The notes under the pieces were generated by a model that made no database searches, was not told where the DNA came from, and worked only from the letters and a program-made list of their open reading frames with translations. DNA of 64,000 nucleotides from Piscicola geometra (Eukaryota > Annelida > Clitellata > Hirudinida > Piscicolidae), in assembly GCA_943735955.1 (NCBI GenBank), contig OX030965.1, positions 4,104,003 through 4,168,002 on the forward strand, read 5' to 3'. Positions 12,001 to 22,813 of the stretch are shown here, piece by piece. Position 1 is the first letter of the stretch; each line of letters starts with the position of its first letter. Both the position numbers and the translations under genes were made by a program.

Positions 12001-12936
12001 GAACTCATTACCTCCTTATTTAACTACTTCTAAATCATTATTTACTTTTCGTAAGGATCTGAAGACATATCTGTTTAACAAATTTATTTACGAGCGCTCT
12101 TGAATTTGAAGAAAAAGCGATATAGAAATCTATTTGATTGATTGATTGATTGATTGATTGAACGACGCGCAAGCGGTGGCTTTTAAAATTTAAATGTCCT
12201 GGTATGTCCAAAAGTAATAAATTAAAAGGTAAATGATTTAATTAATGAAATGATATTTTTTAAATTTTATTCAAAAGATATATAACATACATTCTCATAA
12301 AAAGGTGCTTCTTTAAAAAATATTTTATTTTGTAGATGTTATGCGGGTTTTACCACTAAAACGAAATTTGTGAGAGTTGATTTCAACTTACAGATTAGCT
12401 TCATATCACAAAATGTAAACAATTCAATTTTTAATTTTAAAATGTATCATTTTTTTAAATCAATAAATTTCTTCACTAGCGTAATTATTAAATGAAAAGG
12501 TATACGAGGTGCCGTTGTTTAACAGCATTTCCTGAAATCGTATACTCTTTGTTTGAATCGTTTAATTTTAGATAAAAAAAAGTAAAATAAATTATAGAAA
12601 TTAAATGCATTAAAAAGGTTATTGCACTATCTATTTTTTTAATAATAATTTTATTTAGTTTCAAAATATCCTTACTTAAATAAAGGTACTTTACATGTTG
12701 AAAATGACGTTTTCTGAAAAAACCCACTTTTAGCTCATTAACATAACGTCTACCGGCATTGCTAACGTGGCGTAAACCCGGACGGGCTTCAAGACCACTT
12801 GGATATGGAAAATTTGATAATAATATTAATGATAGATGAATAAATGGAAAGTATAGGAAAAGTTAGGTATTGAAATTTAACAATAAAATCATTTATATAT
12901 ATATATATATATAAACATACATGTACATATATATAA

Positions 12937-12972
<36 letters not shown>

Positions 12973-15900
12973 AATATTGTAAAAAGTTAAATACAATTGC
13001 AAAAAAATAGTTGTAAAAAATATTTTAACAAAATTAAACAGAAATGAAATAAAATGTACCTTAAAAGACAACTCTAAATTCTCACCGCCCCAGACTTTTA
13101 GTTGTGGGTCATAGAAGCCAAGGTGCCGGAAGAATGCCCTGTTGATGGCGAACAAACCTCCAGCCATGGTTGGAGATCTGGATGGAAAATGGCGGTAAAA
13201 GAATGATGATTATGGTGGTGATGATGGAAAGCATATTGTGATAGTGTGGTTGAAAAAAGTGTTTGTGGTAAAAAGTAAAAGTGGAAAATGGTGCCGGATA
13301 AGTTATATTATTGTTAGTAGTGGTATAATTTGTATATCGAATCAGTGTTTTAAATCAACAAAATCACGCACTCAATAGCGTCAACACGTTGCCTCTCTTC
13401 ATGCCTTTCCTGCAGTCTCACCCACACAAACTCCAGGGGCCACGTGAAGGCACCCACCCACACGTCAGAGCCTCCATTTGGCGGGTCATATCGTAGTTCA
13501 AAGGTGTCCTTGTCGATCAGGTCAATCGTCGGAGCAACTAGCACTTTCTCATCCTTCCACACCTCTCTCAATAACGGCTCTAACCAGCCTACGGTGCATT
13601 CGCAATGCGAGTCGAGGAATACCAGAACTTTAGCTTTCGATGCCTTCACGCCTCTCAGCCTAGCGCCCACCACACCTACCCTCTGGTCGCTTCTCAGTAA
13701 TCGGACCTTTTTATCCGATGAGGCGCATGAGGGGTGGATCGACAGGTTGGTGAAACTTTTAAAATTTTAGTTTAAAAAATGTTTATTATTTTTATATGTT
13801 ATATATTTATCATTATGATAAGAGTGATGGAGAAGATGATGATAATGATGATGATAATGATGAAGATAATGATGATGATGAACATCGAGATGAATATGCT
13901 AGACTAAATTGAAAATTACATTTTGAAAGTTTTGGTGAATGTATTCCTCAAGTGGTAATTTCAGATGCTCTGTTATTGCAGGGGTTGGTCTTTAATCGAT
14001 ACTTTTTTCATCAAGCAATCAGTTCATTCACCCATTAATCAATCCATCTTTCAGAAATTAATTAATTAAATCTTTCAGAAATTAATTAATTAAATCTTTC
14101 AGAAATTAATTAATTAAATCTTTCAGAAATTAATTAATTAAATCTTTCAGAAATTAATTAACTAAATCTTTCAGAAATTAATTAACTAAATCTTTCAGAA
14201 ATTAATTAATTAAATCTTTCAGAAAATAATTAATTAAATCTTTCAGAAATTAATTAATTAAATCTTTCAGAAATTAATTAATTAAATCTTTCAGAAATTA
14301 ATTAATTAAATCTTTCAGAAATTAATTAATTAAATCTTTCAGAAATTAATTAATTAAATCTTTCAGAAATTAATTAATTAAATCTTTCAGAAATTAATTA
14401 ATTAAATCTTTCAGAAATTAATTAATTAAATCTTTCAGAAATTAATTAATTAAATCTTTCAGAAATTAATTAATTAAATCTTTCAGAAATTAATTAATTA
14501 AATATTTCAGAAATTAATTAATTAAATATTTCAGAAATTAATTAATTAAATATTTCAGAAATTAATTAAATCTTTCAGAAATTAATTCAATCTTTCAGAA
14601 ATTAATTCAATCTTTCAGAAATTAATTCAATCTTTCAGAAATTAATTCAATCTTTCAGAAATTAATTCAATCTTTCAGAAATTAATTCAATCTTTCAGAA
14701 ATTAATTCAATCTTTCAGAAATTAATTCAATCTTTCAGAAATTAATTCAATCTTTCAGAAATTAATTCAATCTTTCAGAAATTAATTCAATCTTTCAGAA
14801 ATTAATTCAATCTTTCAGAAATTAATTCAATCTTTCAGAAATTAATTCAATCTTTCAGAAATTAATTCAATCTTTCAGAAATTAATTCAATCTTTCAGAA
14901 ATTAATTCAATCTTTCAGAAATTAATTCAATCTTTCAGAAATTAATTCAATCTTTCAGAAATTAATTCAATCTTTCAGAAATTAATTAAATCTTTCAGAA
15001 ATTAATTAAATCTTTCAGAAATTAATTAAATCTTTCAGAAATTAATTCGATCTTTCAAAAATTAATTTATTCAATCTTTCAGAAATTAATAAATTCATTT
15101 TTTAATTAATTAATTCATTTTTTAATTAATTAATTCATTTATTTGTTCATTAATTCATGCATTCCGTAACTAGCCGAATGTGGACGCATCATCCACCAGA
15201 ATGATAGACTGAAGTAGGGATGGTGGAGTGGTGGAGAAGATGGAATGGAGGGTGCGGAGGAGGGTTGACCAAGCCTCATTGTGGAATATGATAATGATAT
15301 CAACGGAAGCATCTTTGGCAGTACCATCAAGTAATGCACTATGTCTTCCGAGTTCTCTGCACCTGCAATGCATTATTAGAATGAATAAATTACTAATCTC
15401 ATCCCACTAATGACTCTTCAAAATCATAACTTCTCCATCTCTAATGGTGGCAGGTCAATCTCCAACTTAAGGTTTGCTGACGACATCTATCCCATGGGCG
15501 GCTCCAGCAGTGAACTTCAAGACGAACAACGAACCTTATGAAAGAGCAATGGCTTACGGGATGGAGGTGAGCTCATAAAAGTCGAAGGTTGTGGGGAAAA
15601 GCATGATGATCCATTGATGAATAAATAACGATGAATAGCAAGAAGCTGAAAGAAGTGTTACTGCTCAAGTAGTTGAGTACCTAAGAGTCTAAGAATGGGA
15701 CGAGCGCCATCAGAAATTCAATTACAACTGCAGCCATAACCAGACTTAATAGATTAAAGTTGAATGATTAAATCAGGTTTTCTGTCACACAAAATTACAA
15801 CAGCATTAGTTAGAAAAACCCCTTATTAGCCATTTTCAAGCGTCAAAAGTTGACTTGGTTTAGCAGAATTAGCAGTCCTATACGGTATAGGCTATACGGT

Positions 15901-16343
15901 GCTATAGGGCACACTAGGAATAGGTCCTAATCAAGGGCATCAGAAAAAGAGCTGGATAGACAACCTGAAAGAGTGCACATTTTTAAACTTGAAATTCTGC
16001 TAACAGACTTGAACGGTGACGAATGTTGCGTTTTCTTCTTTACTTCCTCCCAAAGATCAATTAAGGTCATAGGCAAGATGATGGTGAATCTCAACTAAAG
16101 TCTTTATCATCTTATAAAATATTTAATGTTTGGAAGCACCAGCTATTGAGTCTTACAAAGGGTGTCTCGGGTCGGGAAGAGAACGTTCCAGAGGAATAAG
16201 GTTGCTGACATACTCATTGAAGCTGTACTTTTTCAAGCCATCATGCCAGAATAGACGTTCCGATCGATTTAAATCAGCTTCTCGTATAATTACACCTTTT
16301 CCATTCTCTCCGGAATAGGATGTGTTAAGAGGCGTTTGAACAA
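6067..16343 (-). CDS. GALNT: Polypeptide N-acetylgalactosaminyltransferase (N-terminal exon not found)
   Basis: Transfers GalNAc from UDP-GalNAc to Ser/Thr in the Golgi, starting mucin-type O-glycans. Ten exons keep phase: 16343-16157, 15362-15171, 13755-13372, 13177-13060, 8133-8002, 7762-7700, 7564-7508, 7388-7341, 7034-6968, 6800-6740, then 6584-6459 and 6201-6067 (twelve listed in all; the two short exons at 7388 and 7034 are the least certain). Visible motifs: [12 protein letters not shown] and ILVDDAS at the start of the GT-A domain; the metal-binding DSH in [39 protein letters not shown]; and VGHVFR. A C-terminal ricin-type lectin domain follows, with CL and QxW-like repeats (LCLHVD, GWCLYN, QNWKW). 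The cytoplasmic tail and membrane anchor would lie in an upstream exon that I cannot identify. The subfamily is unresolved. Introns carry a nested transposon (8344-12764) and a minisatellite (14045-15110). Confidence 0.9.
6601..6760 (-). repeat. GATGAT-type microsatellite next to a lectin exon
   Basis: ATC/GAT-rich simple repeat in the intron between lectin-domain exons 6800-6740 and 6584-6459 of the GalNAc-transferase. A similar tract at 6900-7020 runs into the exon 7034-6968, where it encodes an Asp-rich stretch. Confidence 0.6.
8199..8225 (+). repeat. L2-type LINE/SINE 3' tail
   Basis: Carries AAAAGGCGCTATATAAAT, the conserved 3' end of L2-like LINEs and their SINE partners. Related tails end the LINE at 12103-12160 and occur at 17199-17232 and 33335-33379. 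The body of this copy is not recognisable. Confidence 0.6.
8294..8343 (-). repeat. Short interspersed repeat, part interrupted by the TIR element
   Basis: Tail side, with repeated ACAAT units followed by CGACGAGTATTATTAACG, of an approximately 80-bp repeat. The other side resumes at 12765. Uninterrupted copies in the opposite orientation are at 25671-25755 and 55349-55428. Confidence 0.7.
9042..9419 (+). repeat. 189-bp tandem duplication
   Basis: Units 9042-9230 and 9231-9419 are nearly identical (about three differences), beginning GAATAATGACC and ending AAAATTTAAA. It lies inside the inverted-repeat element, upstream of the LINE. The 60-codon open frame in each unit is probably chance. Confidence 0.9.
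9560..12103 (+). CDS. L2/CR1-like LINE ORF2: truncated endonuclease plus reverse transcriptase
   Basis: An 847-codon open frame, probably intact across the reverse transcriptase. The N-terminus is the second half of an APE endonuclease (IYRPPSG, ILGDFN, SSDHYLI); catalytic residues before it are missing, so the copy is 5'-truncated. RT blocks follow: [48 protein letters not shown], and [12 protein letters not shown] with the catalytic ADD. No in-frame stop over 2.5 kb means the insertion is recent. After the stop comes AAGCGATATAGAAATC and a (TTGA)n tail to about 12160. A short GC-rich patch near 10130-10225 differs from the AT-rich remainder. It sits inside the inverted-repeat element. Confidence 0.9.
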   Translation: MTKGKTTLICSFKFLKFIIILIYRPPSGSISKFIDEFSNLTEYVFSLSTPFFILGDFNLHYNKPTDTYVSKFIQILNTFNLTQHISTQTHSSGNTIDFLITSSLSKISDISTTKFHSSDHYLINFKYNLNNNFNNTTIKTYSRNWKKFNKDTFTLLFKYFSFNGFTDVDEFLTCFNDSISSILDIILPLKLRSCRLLSKRSPWFDSECATLKRVARRHERKFRSHSSSFNYNLYLSSLNQYKSILFSKHCNYFRISIVNASSSKNRWQSLSKLLNKNLPPPSSFSSQDYHNFITSKVETIRSNFNNNTSIPSPINYINNSEFNFVSFSSISLPDLSLIINSMSTSTCSLDIIPTYLIKELSDIFYPIILFIVNLSLSTSKFPTLYKASVIIPTLKNNSLDPTQISNYRPISNLTFISKIIEKVVYQQIYSYLNANSLIPYSQSGFRLGHNCESSLLKLYNDLIYAFDNKKCSVLVCLDYSAAFDTVDHSLLLLLLKNKFNIKDSSFLWIKSYLSNRSVYVSLNHCTSTPSTYSYGVPQGSILGPLFFILYVSELSSIISSHSLNSLSYADDSQLYVSFDTSSYNTVMSSISSCLLSIENWSSSMSLKLNPLKFELIFFDKNGKLINGACNFSTHTIVPSNHIRSLGFIFDSKLTLSNQILSVTKSCYFHLRRIRQLLPYLDDPSLKMLVSALVLSRIDYCNSLYYNLPETTLKPLNKVFNYAARVVSRTPIYHHITPSLILLHWLPIKFRIIFKICVFMFKLQNSPVSPIYLKSLITHPHRRNLRSSTQNHYFIPSINNSFAKRSFHYAGPYIWNSLPPYLTTSKSLFTFRKDLKTYLFNKFIYERS
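12104..12162 (+). repeat. LINE 3' tail with (TTGA)n
   Basis: GCGATATAGAAATCTATTTG followed by five TTGA units; the 3' terminus of the preceding LINE. Confidence 0.85.
12765..12805 (-). repeat. Other part of the interrupted short repeat
   Basis: ACGTGGCGTAAACCCGG, then a segment matching the reverse complement of 55349-55400. It begins with the second copy of the 9-bp target duplication. Confidence 0.7.
12893..12968. repeat. (AT)n microsatellite
   Basis: AT-dinucleotide tracts in the GalNAc-transferase intron, broken once by ACATACATGTAC. Confidence 0.85.
14045..15110. repeat. Two-phase minisatellite in a GalNAc-transferase intron
   Basis: About 1 kb of head-to-tail units. The first half uses a 24-bp unit CTTTCAGAAATTAATTAATTAAAT (written here in parts: CTTTCAGAAATTAATTAATT then AAAT). 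From about 14560 the unit shortens to 20 bp, CTTTCAGAAATTAATTCAAT. There are few point differences within each block. No coding potential. Confidence 0.95.
15448..16100 (+). mobile_element. Decayed LINE (same family as 4605-5240)
   Basis: Reads [18 protein letters not shown] near 15470-15520. Later come [11 protein letters not shown] and [12 protein letters not shown], the C-terminal signature of this RT family, with many stops. It ends in GATGATGGTGA. Confidence 0.75.
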
Positions 16344-16995
16344 CTGTTTTGTAAATAGTATTCAGTGAAATTTTCATATTTTAATACTTTTTTATTAAAA
16401 ATATAAATGCATTTATTTATTTACAACAAACCGCTTGACTTAATTTCTTCAAGAGGTCTAACACTGAAAGAATTTATTAACTTGAACATTTTTATATATT
16501 AAAATAACTTAACAGTTAAACATCTAACCTTTGTAAATGACTATTATTAAGTAAATAAATGTTCAAAAAGAAGAAACAAATTGCAGAAATTATTAAACAA
16601 TTGATATATTGTCGGTATTTTTTCTTAACTATCATAACTTAGAATGTGTTTTTCCCAAGCTCTTGTGGTTAAGACGACGAGTGGTTTCAACTAAAAGTTA
16701 AACAAAAAATAAATGTAAAGTTAACTTAAGTGAACTAGTGTAATGAATCAAAATCTCTTGCCTAAACCTATCAATAACTACTGTTTCGTGAAAGGGTATA
16801 ATACATTATAAAAATCGATTAATTCATTAAGAATCACGCGAATAAAGTGCTTGGCGCACTTCATCACATACACACATACCCATAAACAATCAGAAATCTT
16901 GAAACCATTAATAAACTCTAATAAAAACCACGAAAGCCGCAAAAATATCCCATTCTTAGAGCCATTTTCACTAAAAAACATGTTCGAATCATTAC
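16344..16995. other. Spacer upstream of the GalNAc-transferase exons
   Basis: AT-rich. A membrane-anchor exon for the transferase would be expected on the minus strand near here, but none can be supported. Confidence 0.3.
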
Positions 16996-18048
16996 TCAAG
17001 GAATATTGATCATCTCTGAAGTCCAGTTAAGCTTTCTGTGTTCATCTTTTTCGAGAACCAGAGGCCAATGTGAAAAGCATCGCACCAAGCCTTTCATGAT
17101 CCTATAAGGCATCAGCGTTAGCACACCGTCCCTATCGTCGTGGTTTTCATTGCGGTAAAAGTTTATATTTAGTTTAGAGCGCATTTGAATGTAAGAGAAA
17201 GCGTTATACAAATAAATTTGAGTGATTGAAAAGTGGTAGTTATTGTGGTAGTTTTTGTGATGGTTACAGTAGCTGTTGTGCTAATAAAAAAAGTGTGTCA
17301 CTGGACTAAAAAGCTATTTTTCCAAAAAAAATGGGTCCACTTACATTTCAACTTCAAATGTGGTTTCGTTAAAAATCTTTTTGGTCATGGATTTGCCAAG
17401 AGTGAAGTAGTAAAAGTAGTCCATAATTTCTTCTTCTTCGGGGGGCTGGTCAGAGGGAACTTCGTTCCATTGACAAAAAAATTCATACCCTTTTTTTGCT
17501 TTCATCACTAGATCTTCATTGGTTGTAAAAACCATATGGCACTCAATTTTAATATTATTTTCGTTTAAACGTACGAACTCATAAGAATCCATGCAAGTAA
17601 TGCATTTGCAATTAATGGATTCTTCTCTGGCTGTGGATAACGTTGGGTTGTTATGAGACCGAAGTGAAATGTTATGAAAGTGAATATAGATGTTATTAAA
17701 CTGAATTTTAAACTAAAACTGAATTGAACAATTTGACAAGTAAAAAACGTTAAATGCCATATTTCAAATCACGAAAATACCTTTAATCCCAGTGGCTTTA
17801 TAACTCAAGTCGATTTTAGCATAAGCTTGATAGTTTTTCTGAGTATAGATTGACTTCGTAGCATTCACTATGACAGGTCGGCAATACACTTCAACAGGCG
17901 TCGTTACCTGCATCAACAAGTCTCTTCTAAAATAAAACTTTCTGTTGGTTGAAGCAATGTTTAGGGCTAAAGAAAAATAATTTTGTGTAAATTTGAGAAC
18001 TCTCATGATAGGTGCTTTCAGCTTAAGAGTGGTGGTTGTATTTTTGTG
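16996..18048 (-). CDS. Unknown cysteine-containing protein, 3' exons
   Basis: Three exons join in frame: 18048-17781, 17630-17345 and 17131-16996, with donors GTATTT and GTAAGTGG and stop at 16996-16998. The encoded segment has Cys clusters (INCKCITCMDS, KIECHMVF, FFCQWNEV), an acidic loop (QPPEEEEIMD) and N-glycosylation sites, as in a secreted or extracellular domain. No family is recognised. Upstream exons are needed; the candidates at 21404 and 21841 may belong here, separated by LINE and microsatellite DNA. The acceptor of the last exon (CGATAG) has a weak pyrimidine tract. Confidence 0.5.
17199..17232 (+). repeat. L2-type LINE/SINE tail
   Basis: AAAGCGTTATACAAATAAAT followed by TTGAGTGATTGA resembles the tail at 33335-33379. 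It lies just upstream, in gene sense, of the last exon of the unknown minus-strand gene. Confidence 0.5.
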
Positions 18049-18289
18049 CTGATTTTGAAATAAGTTTAAATTATAAATAATTTTGAAGCGAGTGTTTGAT
18101 TTGATAATTATAAATATTTTGTTACTGATGGTAATATTTGTCCTAGAATGAAAGTTAAAGTATTTTACGTTTGAATAGATCTTCCAGCTGGTTTTGAAGA
18201 GGTTTGCAGTTTTAAACTCACTTTCTTTGCCTTATTCTGAAAAAAACTTAGCTTGTTAAATAATATTATTAATAATATATATATATATA

Positions 18290-18840
<551 letters not shown>

Positions 18841-18883
18841 AATAATAATTATTATTATCATTATTATTATAATAAAAATTAGA

Positions 18884-18992
18884 ATAATTATCATCGTCAT
18901 CATCCTCATCATCGTCATCATCATCGTCATCATCACCATCAGCATCATCATCAGCATCATCATCATCAGCATCATCATCATCAGCATCATTG
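18884..18992. repeat. (ATC)n microsatellite
   Basis: CATCAT triplets with interspersed CAG and GTC changes, directly after the ACT array. Confidence 0.9.
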
Positions 18993-19730
18993 AATACAAA
19001 GAAAAAACTTTATAACAAGTTTTGATAGGTGAGAATAAATGAGACTAACATTGCTCTCACGGATCCGACTTGCACAGTGGAAGCGAAAATGAAAGACTCT
19101 CGGACTATGTTGGTCAAATTAATTGAAAGATAATAAATTGGCAGAAAGAAGAAGTACACTGGCCGACAAATAGAATTTTTTAACGTAAATTAAATATGAA
19201 TAGATGATTTTCCTTCATTTTGTGTACTGAATCTAAATAAATAATCGGTTTTTACTAGATTAAACATTTGAATCGCGGTTAATCTAACGATTAAAAATTT
19301 TAATCAGTCAGTTTGACAAAACATCTATTTCACTCTCGATATGGTGCCCATGGTTTATCTTGATCTTCTAGTTGGCAACCAAAAAAAAACCTATATGCAG
19401 TTTTCGCAAAATTTGAAACTGGTCTACGCTGACTATTTGAAGTGAACTCACCACAGACGTAACAAAAAGCATCAGGAGAATCTTTTCATGAGCGCGATTG
19501 CCGATGTATATGATACAGGCAATGTTTAAAATTAGGCAATCCAAGCAATGCTTGATTCAATCAGTCATTCTGTGGAATTTTTTCGATTTTTTAAATTAAA
19601 TGCTAGTGATCTTAAAATTTTTGAAATAAACTATAAAATTGTAAACTGAATAATAAAACGTACTTTTAGATAAAAACGTTCACAAAAAGGAAAGAAAAAC
19701 AGCAAAGCCACCACAGAGATAAAAACCAGA

Positions 19731-20465
19731 ATCTCAATGGCAGCTGCAGCAATGGCCAGACTTAATCGGTTATGGTTAAGTAATTCTATAAGCTCCTCTA
19801 TCAGATACAGACTCTTCAAGCCACTGGTGCTCAGTATCCTACTTTACGGATGTGAGGCCTGGACGCTTAACGCGGAACCAGAACGCAAGATACAGGTCTT
19901 TAAATTTTTTTTAATTAAATTTCAGTTTTGTATAGCGCCTGGGCACGCAACTGAGGCGCCACTCACACGACATAAACACCGCATCATATACACTAGGTAT
20001 ATGATAGCTCACGGTTGGCTGTACAGGAATTCAAACTGACGACCTTCAAGTTGCATGTCTAACGACTTACCATCTAAGCCAACCCGCTCGCCTTTGAGTC
20101 TAAATGTCTCAGTAAACTCCACGGCATCTCTAATTTGGAGCACAGAACCAACAAGTACGTCCATCAGATTACGACAGCATTGGTTGGACAACAAAAACTC
20201 TTTTAGCAACTGTCAAACGTCGTAAGTTAACTTGGTTTGGCCACGTCATCAGGCACGAGTCACTGTCCAAGACGGTGCTACAGGGCCTGCTACAAGGAAG
20301 TCGTCGTTGAGGCCGTCAGAAAAAGTGCTGGATGGACAATGTGAAAGAGTGGACGTCTCTTCCCTTGAGCAGTCTTCTCAACGCTGCCAACAACAGATCA
20401 GAGTGGCGGACTATAGCGGCCTCTTCCTCCTTACCCTCCCCCCCAACGACTAACTCAGTCACGGG
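19731..20465 (+). mobile_element. Decayed LINE 3' part with nested SINE
   Basis: Encodes MARLNRLWLSNSISSSIRYR and LLYGCEAWTLNAEPERKIQ up to about 19895. After the SINE it resumes with EHRTNKYV, RRKLTWFGHVIRHESLSK and CWMDNVKEWTSL. This is the C-terminal end of the same RT family as at 4605 and 15448. It terminates in GGGCATGATGATGGTGATGA. Confidence 0.85.
19914..20096 (-). mobile_element. tRNA-derived SINE, copy 1
   Basis: Read on the minus strand it starts GGCGAGCGGGTTGGCTTAGA and has an A box (TTGGCTTAGATGG) and a degenerate B box. The unrelated body ends AGGCGCTATACAAAAC, similar to the L2 tail. It interrupts the LINE reading frame between VFK and ESKCL. Confidence 0.8.
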
Positions 20466-20789
20466 CATGATGATGGTGATGATGACTTTTAGATAATAAA
20501 AATGTCAGATTTTAAAAATGTTATTCATCTTTAACTTGTTGCATTCAATTATGAAACTGTAGATAAAAATATTACAAAATTAAACTTTAACATTATTTTT
20601 CTCCATTTATGAACTAAAATGCCATTCATCTTTAACTTTTTGCAATGAATATTTAAGTGAATAAAACTATTAATAAAAAATTGGAAAAAAAACAATGTAT
20701 TCTGAAGATTGTCTCATTGAGGTAGGCATTCCATGGATTGCCTAATTCGACACATTGCCTCTCACATATATGAAGTAAATAAATAATAA

Positions 20790-20972
20790 TGCCTATTTAT
20801 AATGCGCCAAGGCACGCATCTGAGGCGCCACTCACTCGACAAACGTCGTGAAACACCGCGTCCAATACATTAGGTATATGATAGCTCACGGCTAGCTGAA
20901 CATGGATTCGAACTGGCGACTTTTAAGCTGCAGGTCCAACGACTTACCATCTAAGCCATCACGCTCACCAAT
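20790..20972 (-). mobile_element. tRNA-derived SINE, copy 2
   Basis: About 80% like copy 1 over its length, same orientation, with the better preserved B box AGTTCGAATCC. It ends TTGGCGCATTATAAAT. Confidence 0.8.
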
Positions 20973-21282
20973 TATATTATAAACTCATAGAACAATTTAA
21001 ATTTGACAATTCAAAATTAATGTTTATCAAATAACATAATATAAACAGCAAAAAAAATCCTTCAAAACAAACTTACTGACATAAGATTTACAAAAGTGTT
21101 GTCGGCCAGTTTTATTATTTGGTTTAAAAAAAGTTTTATTTATTAAAAAATATATTTTTTATCGTTTATAATACATTTATAAACATCAGTTTTGGTTTAT
21201 AAAAAGATAGTAATTAAAATAAATTACTTTAAAAAATAGTCAAACCAGCCTTTTATTATCTTTGAACCAGGTGAAAAAGGGG

Positions 21283-21841
21283 AGAAGTATGAAATCGACT
21301 TTGCATTGATAAAAAACGTATTCATCTTGGCTGTCACTGTCTATAAACTTCGCGTTTTCAAGATTACATTTATCCTTCGTACCTGTCAGGGGGTTTCGAA
21401 AAACCTGAACCATCAACAATATTTTTTAAACATCCTTATTTGAATGTATTATTTAATAATATTATAAAAATATTTTTTTAATTTTATAATTTTGAAATTT
21501 ACATTTCTTACCTCGAATGAAGAAATAAGATGGTTGGATAGGAGAAGAGTCAATATTAAACATCCATTTTAGGCAAATCAGTTTGACATCCCATAACAAG
21601 TCTAAATCTTTTTTTTCGGAGGAATTGCACTGCGATGAATTATATTTGTCTTCTAAAGAAGAGATGAAGTGATTGCAATTTTTAGCCCAAGTTAGGTTGC
21701 CGATACTAGGGTGGGGGTGTTCAGTTTGGCATTCGACACTGAGAGAGTTGAAGTTGCCACAGCAAGTATAGTTTATTTTTTCTTTTAATGTTTTCTCGAA
21801 GGGGGTATTTATATACTCTATGTAGTAGACAGGGTAGGATG
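21283..21841 (-). CDS. Two candidate exons of an unknown cysteine-rich protein
   Basis: Exon 21841-21512 is open for 110 codons between a CAACAG acceptor and a GTAAGAAAT donor. It carries YTCCGNFNSLSVEC, a WAKNCNHF segment and several NxS/T sites. Exon 21404 to about 21283 reads KCNLENAKF and YVFYQCKV. Their splice phases disagree: the first ends in phase 1, and the open frame of the second needs phase 0. Either an exon or donor is misplaced, the second exon is terminal and short, or the gene is damaged. The Cys, Asn and aromatic pattern resembles the exons at 16996-18048, so all may be one gene. Confidence 0.4.
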
Positions 21842-22813
21842 CTGTTGTAGTGAAGGCATGGTTTTATTGTTGGTGTGTTTTTATTGCTAAAAGATATAAT
21901 TATTGCTTTGGATTTTTTTAGCTAATTATTTACTTTTTTGTTATATATTTGAATTATAAAAAAATATAAATTTTGAAATTAAAAAAATAACGCTTGTTTA
22001 AAAATGATAAAAATAAATGACCGTCAAATTTTTCGACTCTGTTAAGGAAATGCAGAGAAAATGCACAGTAGAGGTATGAGGCCCAAAGAAGTCGTTTCCG
22101 CATTTCTTAGTTTAGATTCTAAACATTGGAAATATAAAAAAATTAAAATACATTACAATTTATTCAACTGAAAAATGTGTAACTTTAAAATGTAAAGTTT
22201 AAATTATCAGTTTGTTGACTTTTGACGTATACGTAAATGCCGAGAATCGTTTTTGACGTCATGGGTTAAATTTTGAACGTATATTAAAATAATAATTTGA
22301 AGGGTTTGGCAAGCACTGGAAATTGAGAAATAAAAACGGTATAGACAGAGAAACAAATCATTCAAAAATAAAAACAAAATAAGAGTTTGAAAAAATATTG
22401 TAATAAAACAATTTTGAAAATATTTTAATTAAACTATAAAAACAATAAGAGAATTTTTTAAATAAAAATATTAATAAAAAACAATTAAAAAACAATCAAA
22501 TTACAATAAAAGAATAAACATAATTCCAGCCATAACTGTATGGGATAACCTAAGTAACCTGGTACGTGGTATGTTTTGATGTGTGCATTACCACTCCGAG
22601 AACTAGAACAGTTATTTTTAAGGAGGCGAAAGAAAAAGCATGGATAAAAACATTTTGGAAATATGAAGATCTACTTTGTAACACAGTAAATTTGATCTTA
22701 TGACTGAATAGTTTTGTGGACATATTTTTAAAAATCAAGTTTCGTCGAATGCATGGGTTGAGTCAGATCCGAAAAAAAGAAAACGTTTCGAGACGAATTT
22801 CAAGGTAGAAAAA
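21842..22813. other. AT-rich stretch without a recognised feature
   Basis: No conserved motif, RNA gene or repeat array seen. Confidence 0.3.

Larger units (their letters stand above)
8344..12764. mobile_element. Non-autonomous inverted-repeat DNA transposon carrying a nested LINE
   Basis: The left end TAGCAATGCCGGT (8344-8356) is a perfect 13-bp inverted match to the right end ACCGGCATTGCTA (12752-12764). Direct 9-bp copies ACGTGGCGT flank it at 8335-8343 and 12765-12773. The element splits a short repeat whose empty form is seen at 25671 and 55349, so the boundaries are supported by comparison within the window. No transposase is seen; the only coding part is the L2-like LINE inside. A 9-bp duplication would suit Mutator-like elements or relatives, but the superfamily is not established. 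The element lies in an intron of the GalNAc-transferase. Confidence 0.75.

Noticed and set aside
14045..15110. Possible CRISPR-like array
   Set aside because: Units are head to tail with no unique spacers, in a eukaryotic intron; it is a minisatellite. The same holds for 24838-25561.
16778..16999. Minus-strand frame as the membrane-anchor exon of the GalNAc-transferase
   Set aside because: The hydrophobic part is interrupted, no short basic tail precedes it, and no splice phase supports a join to 16343.
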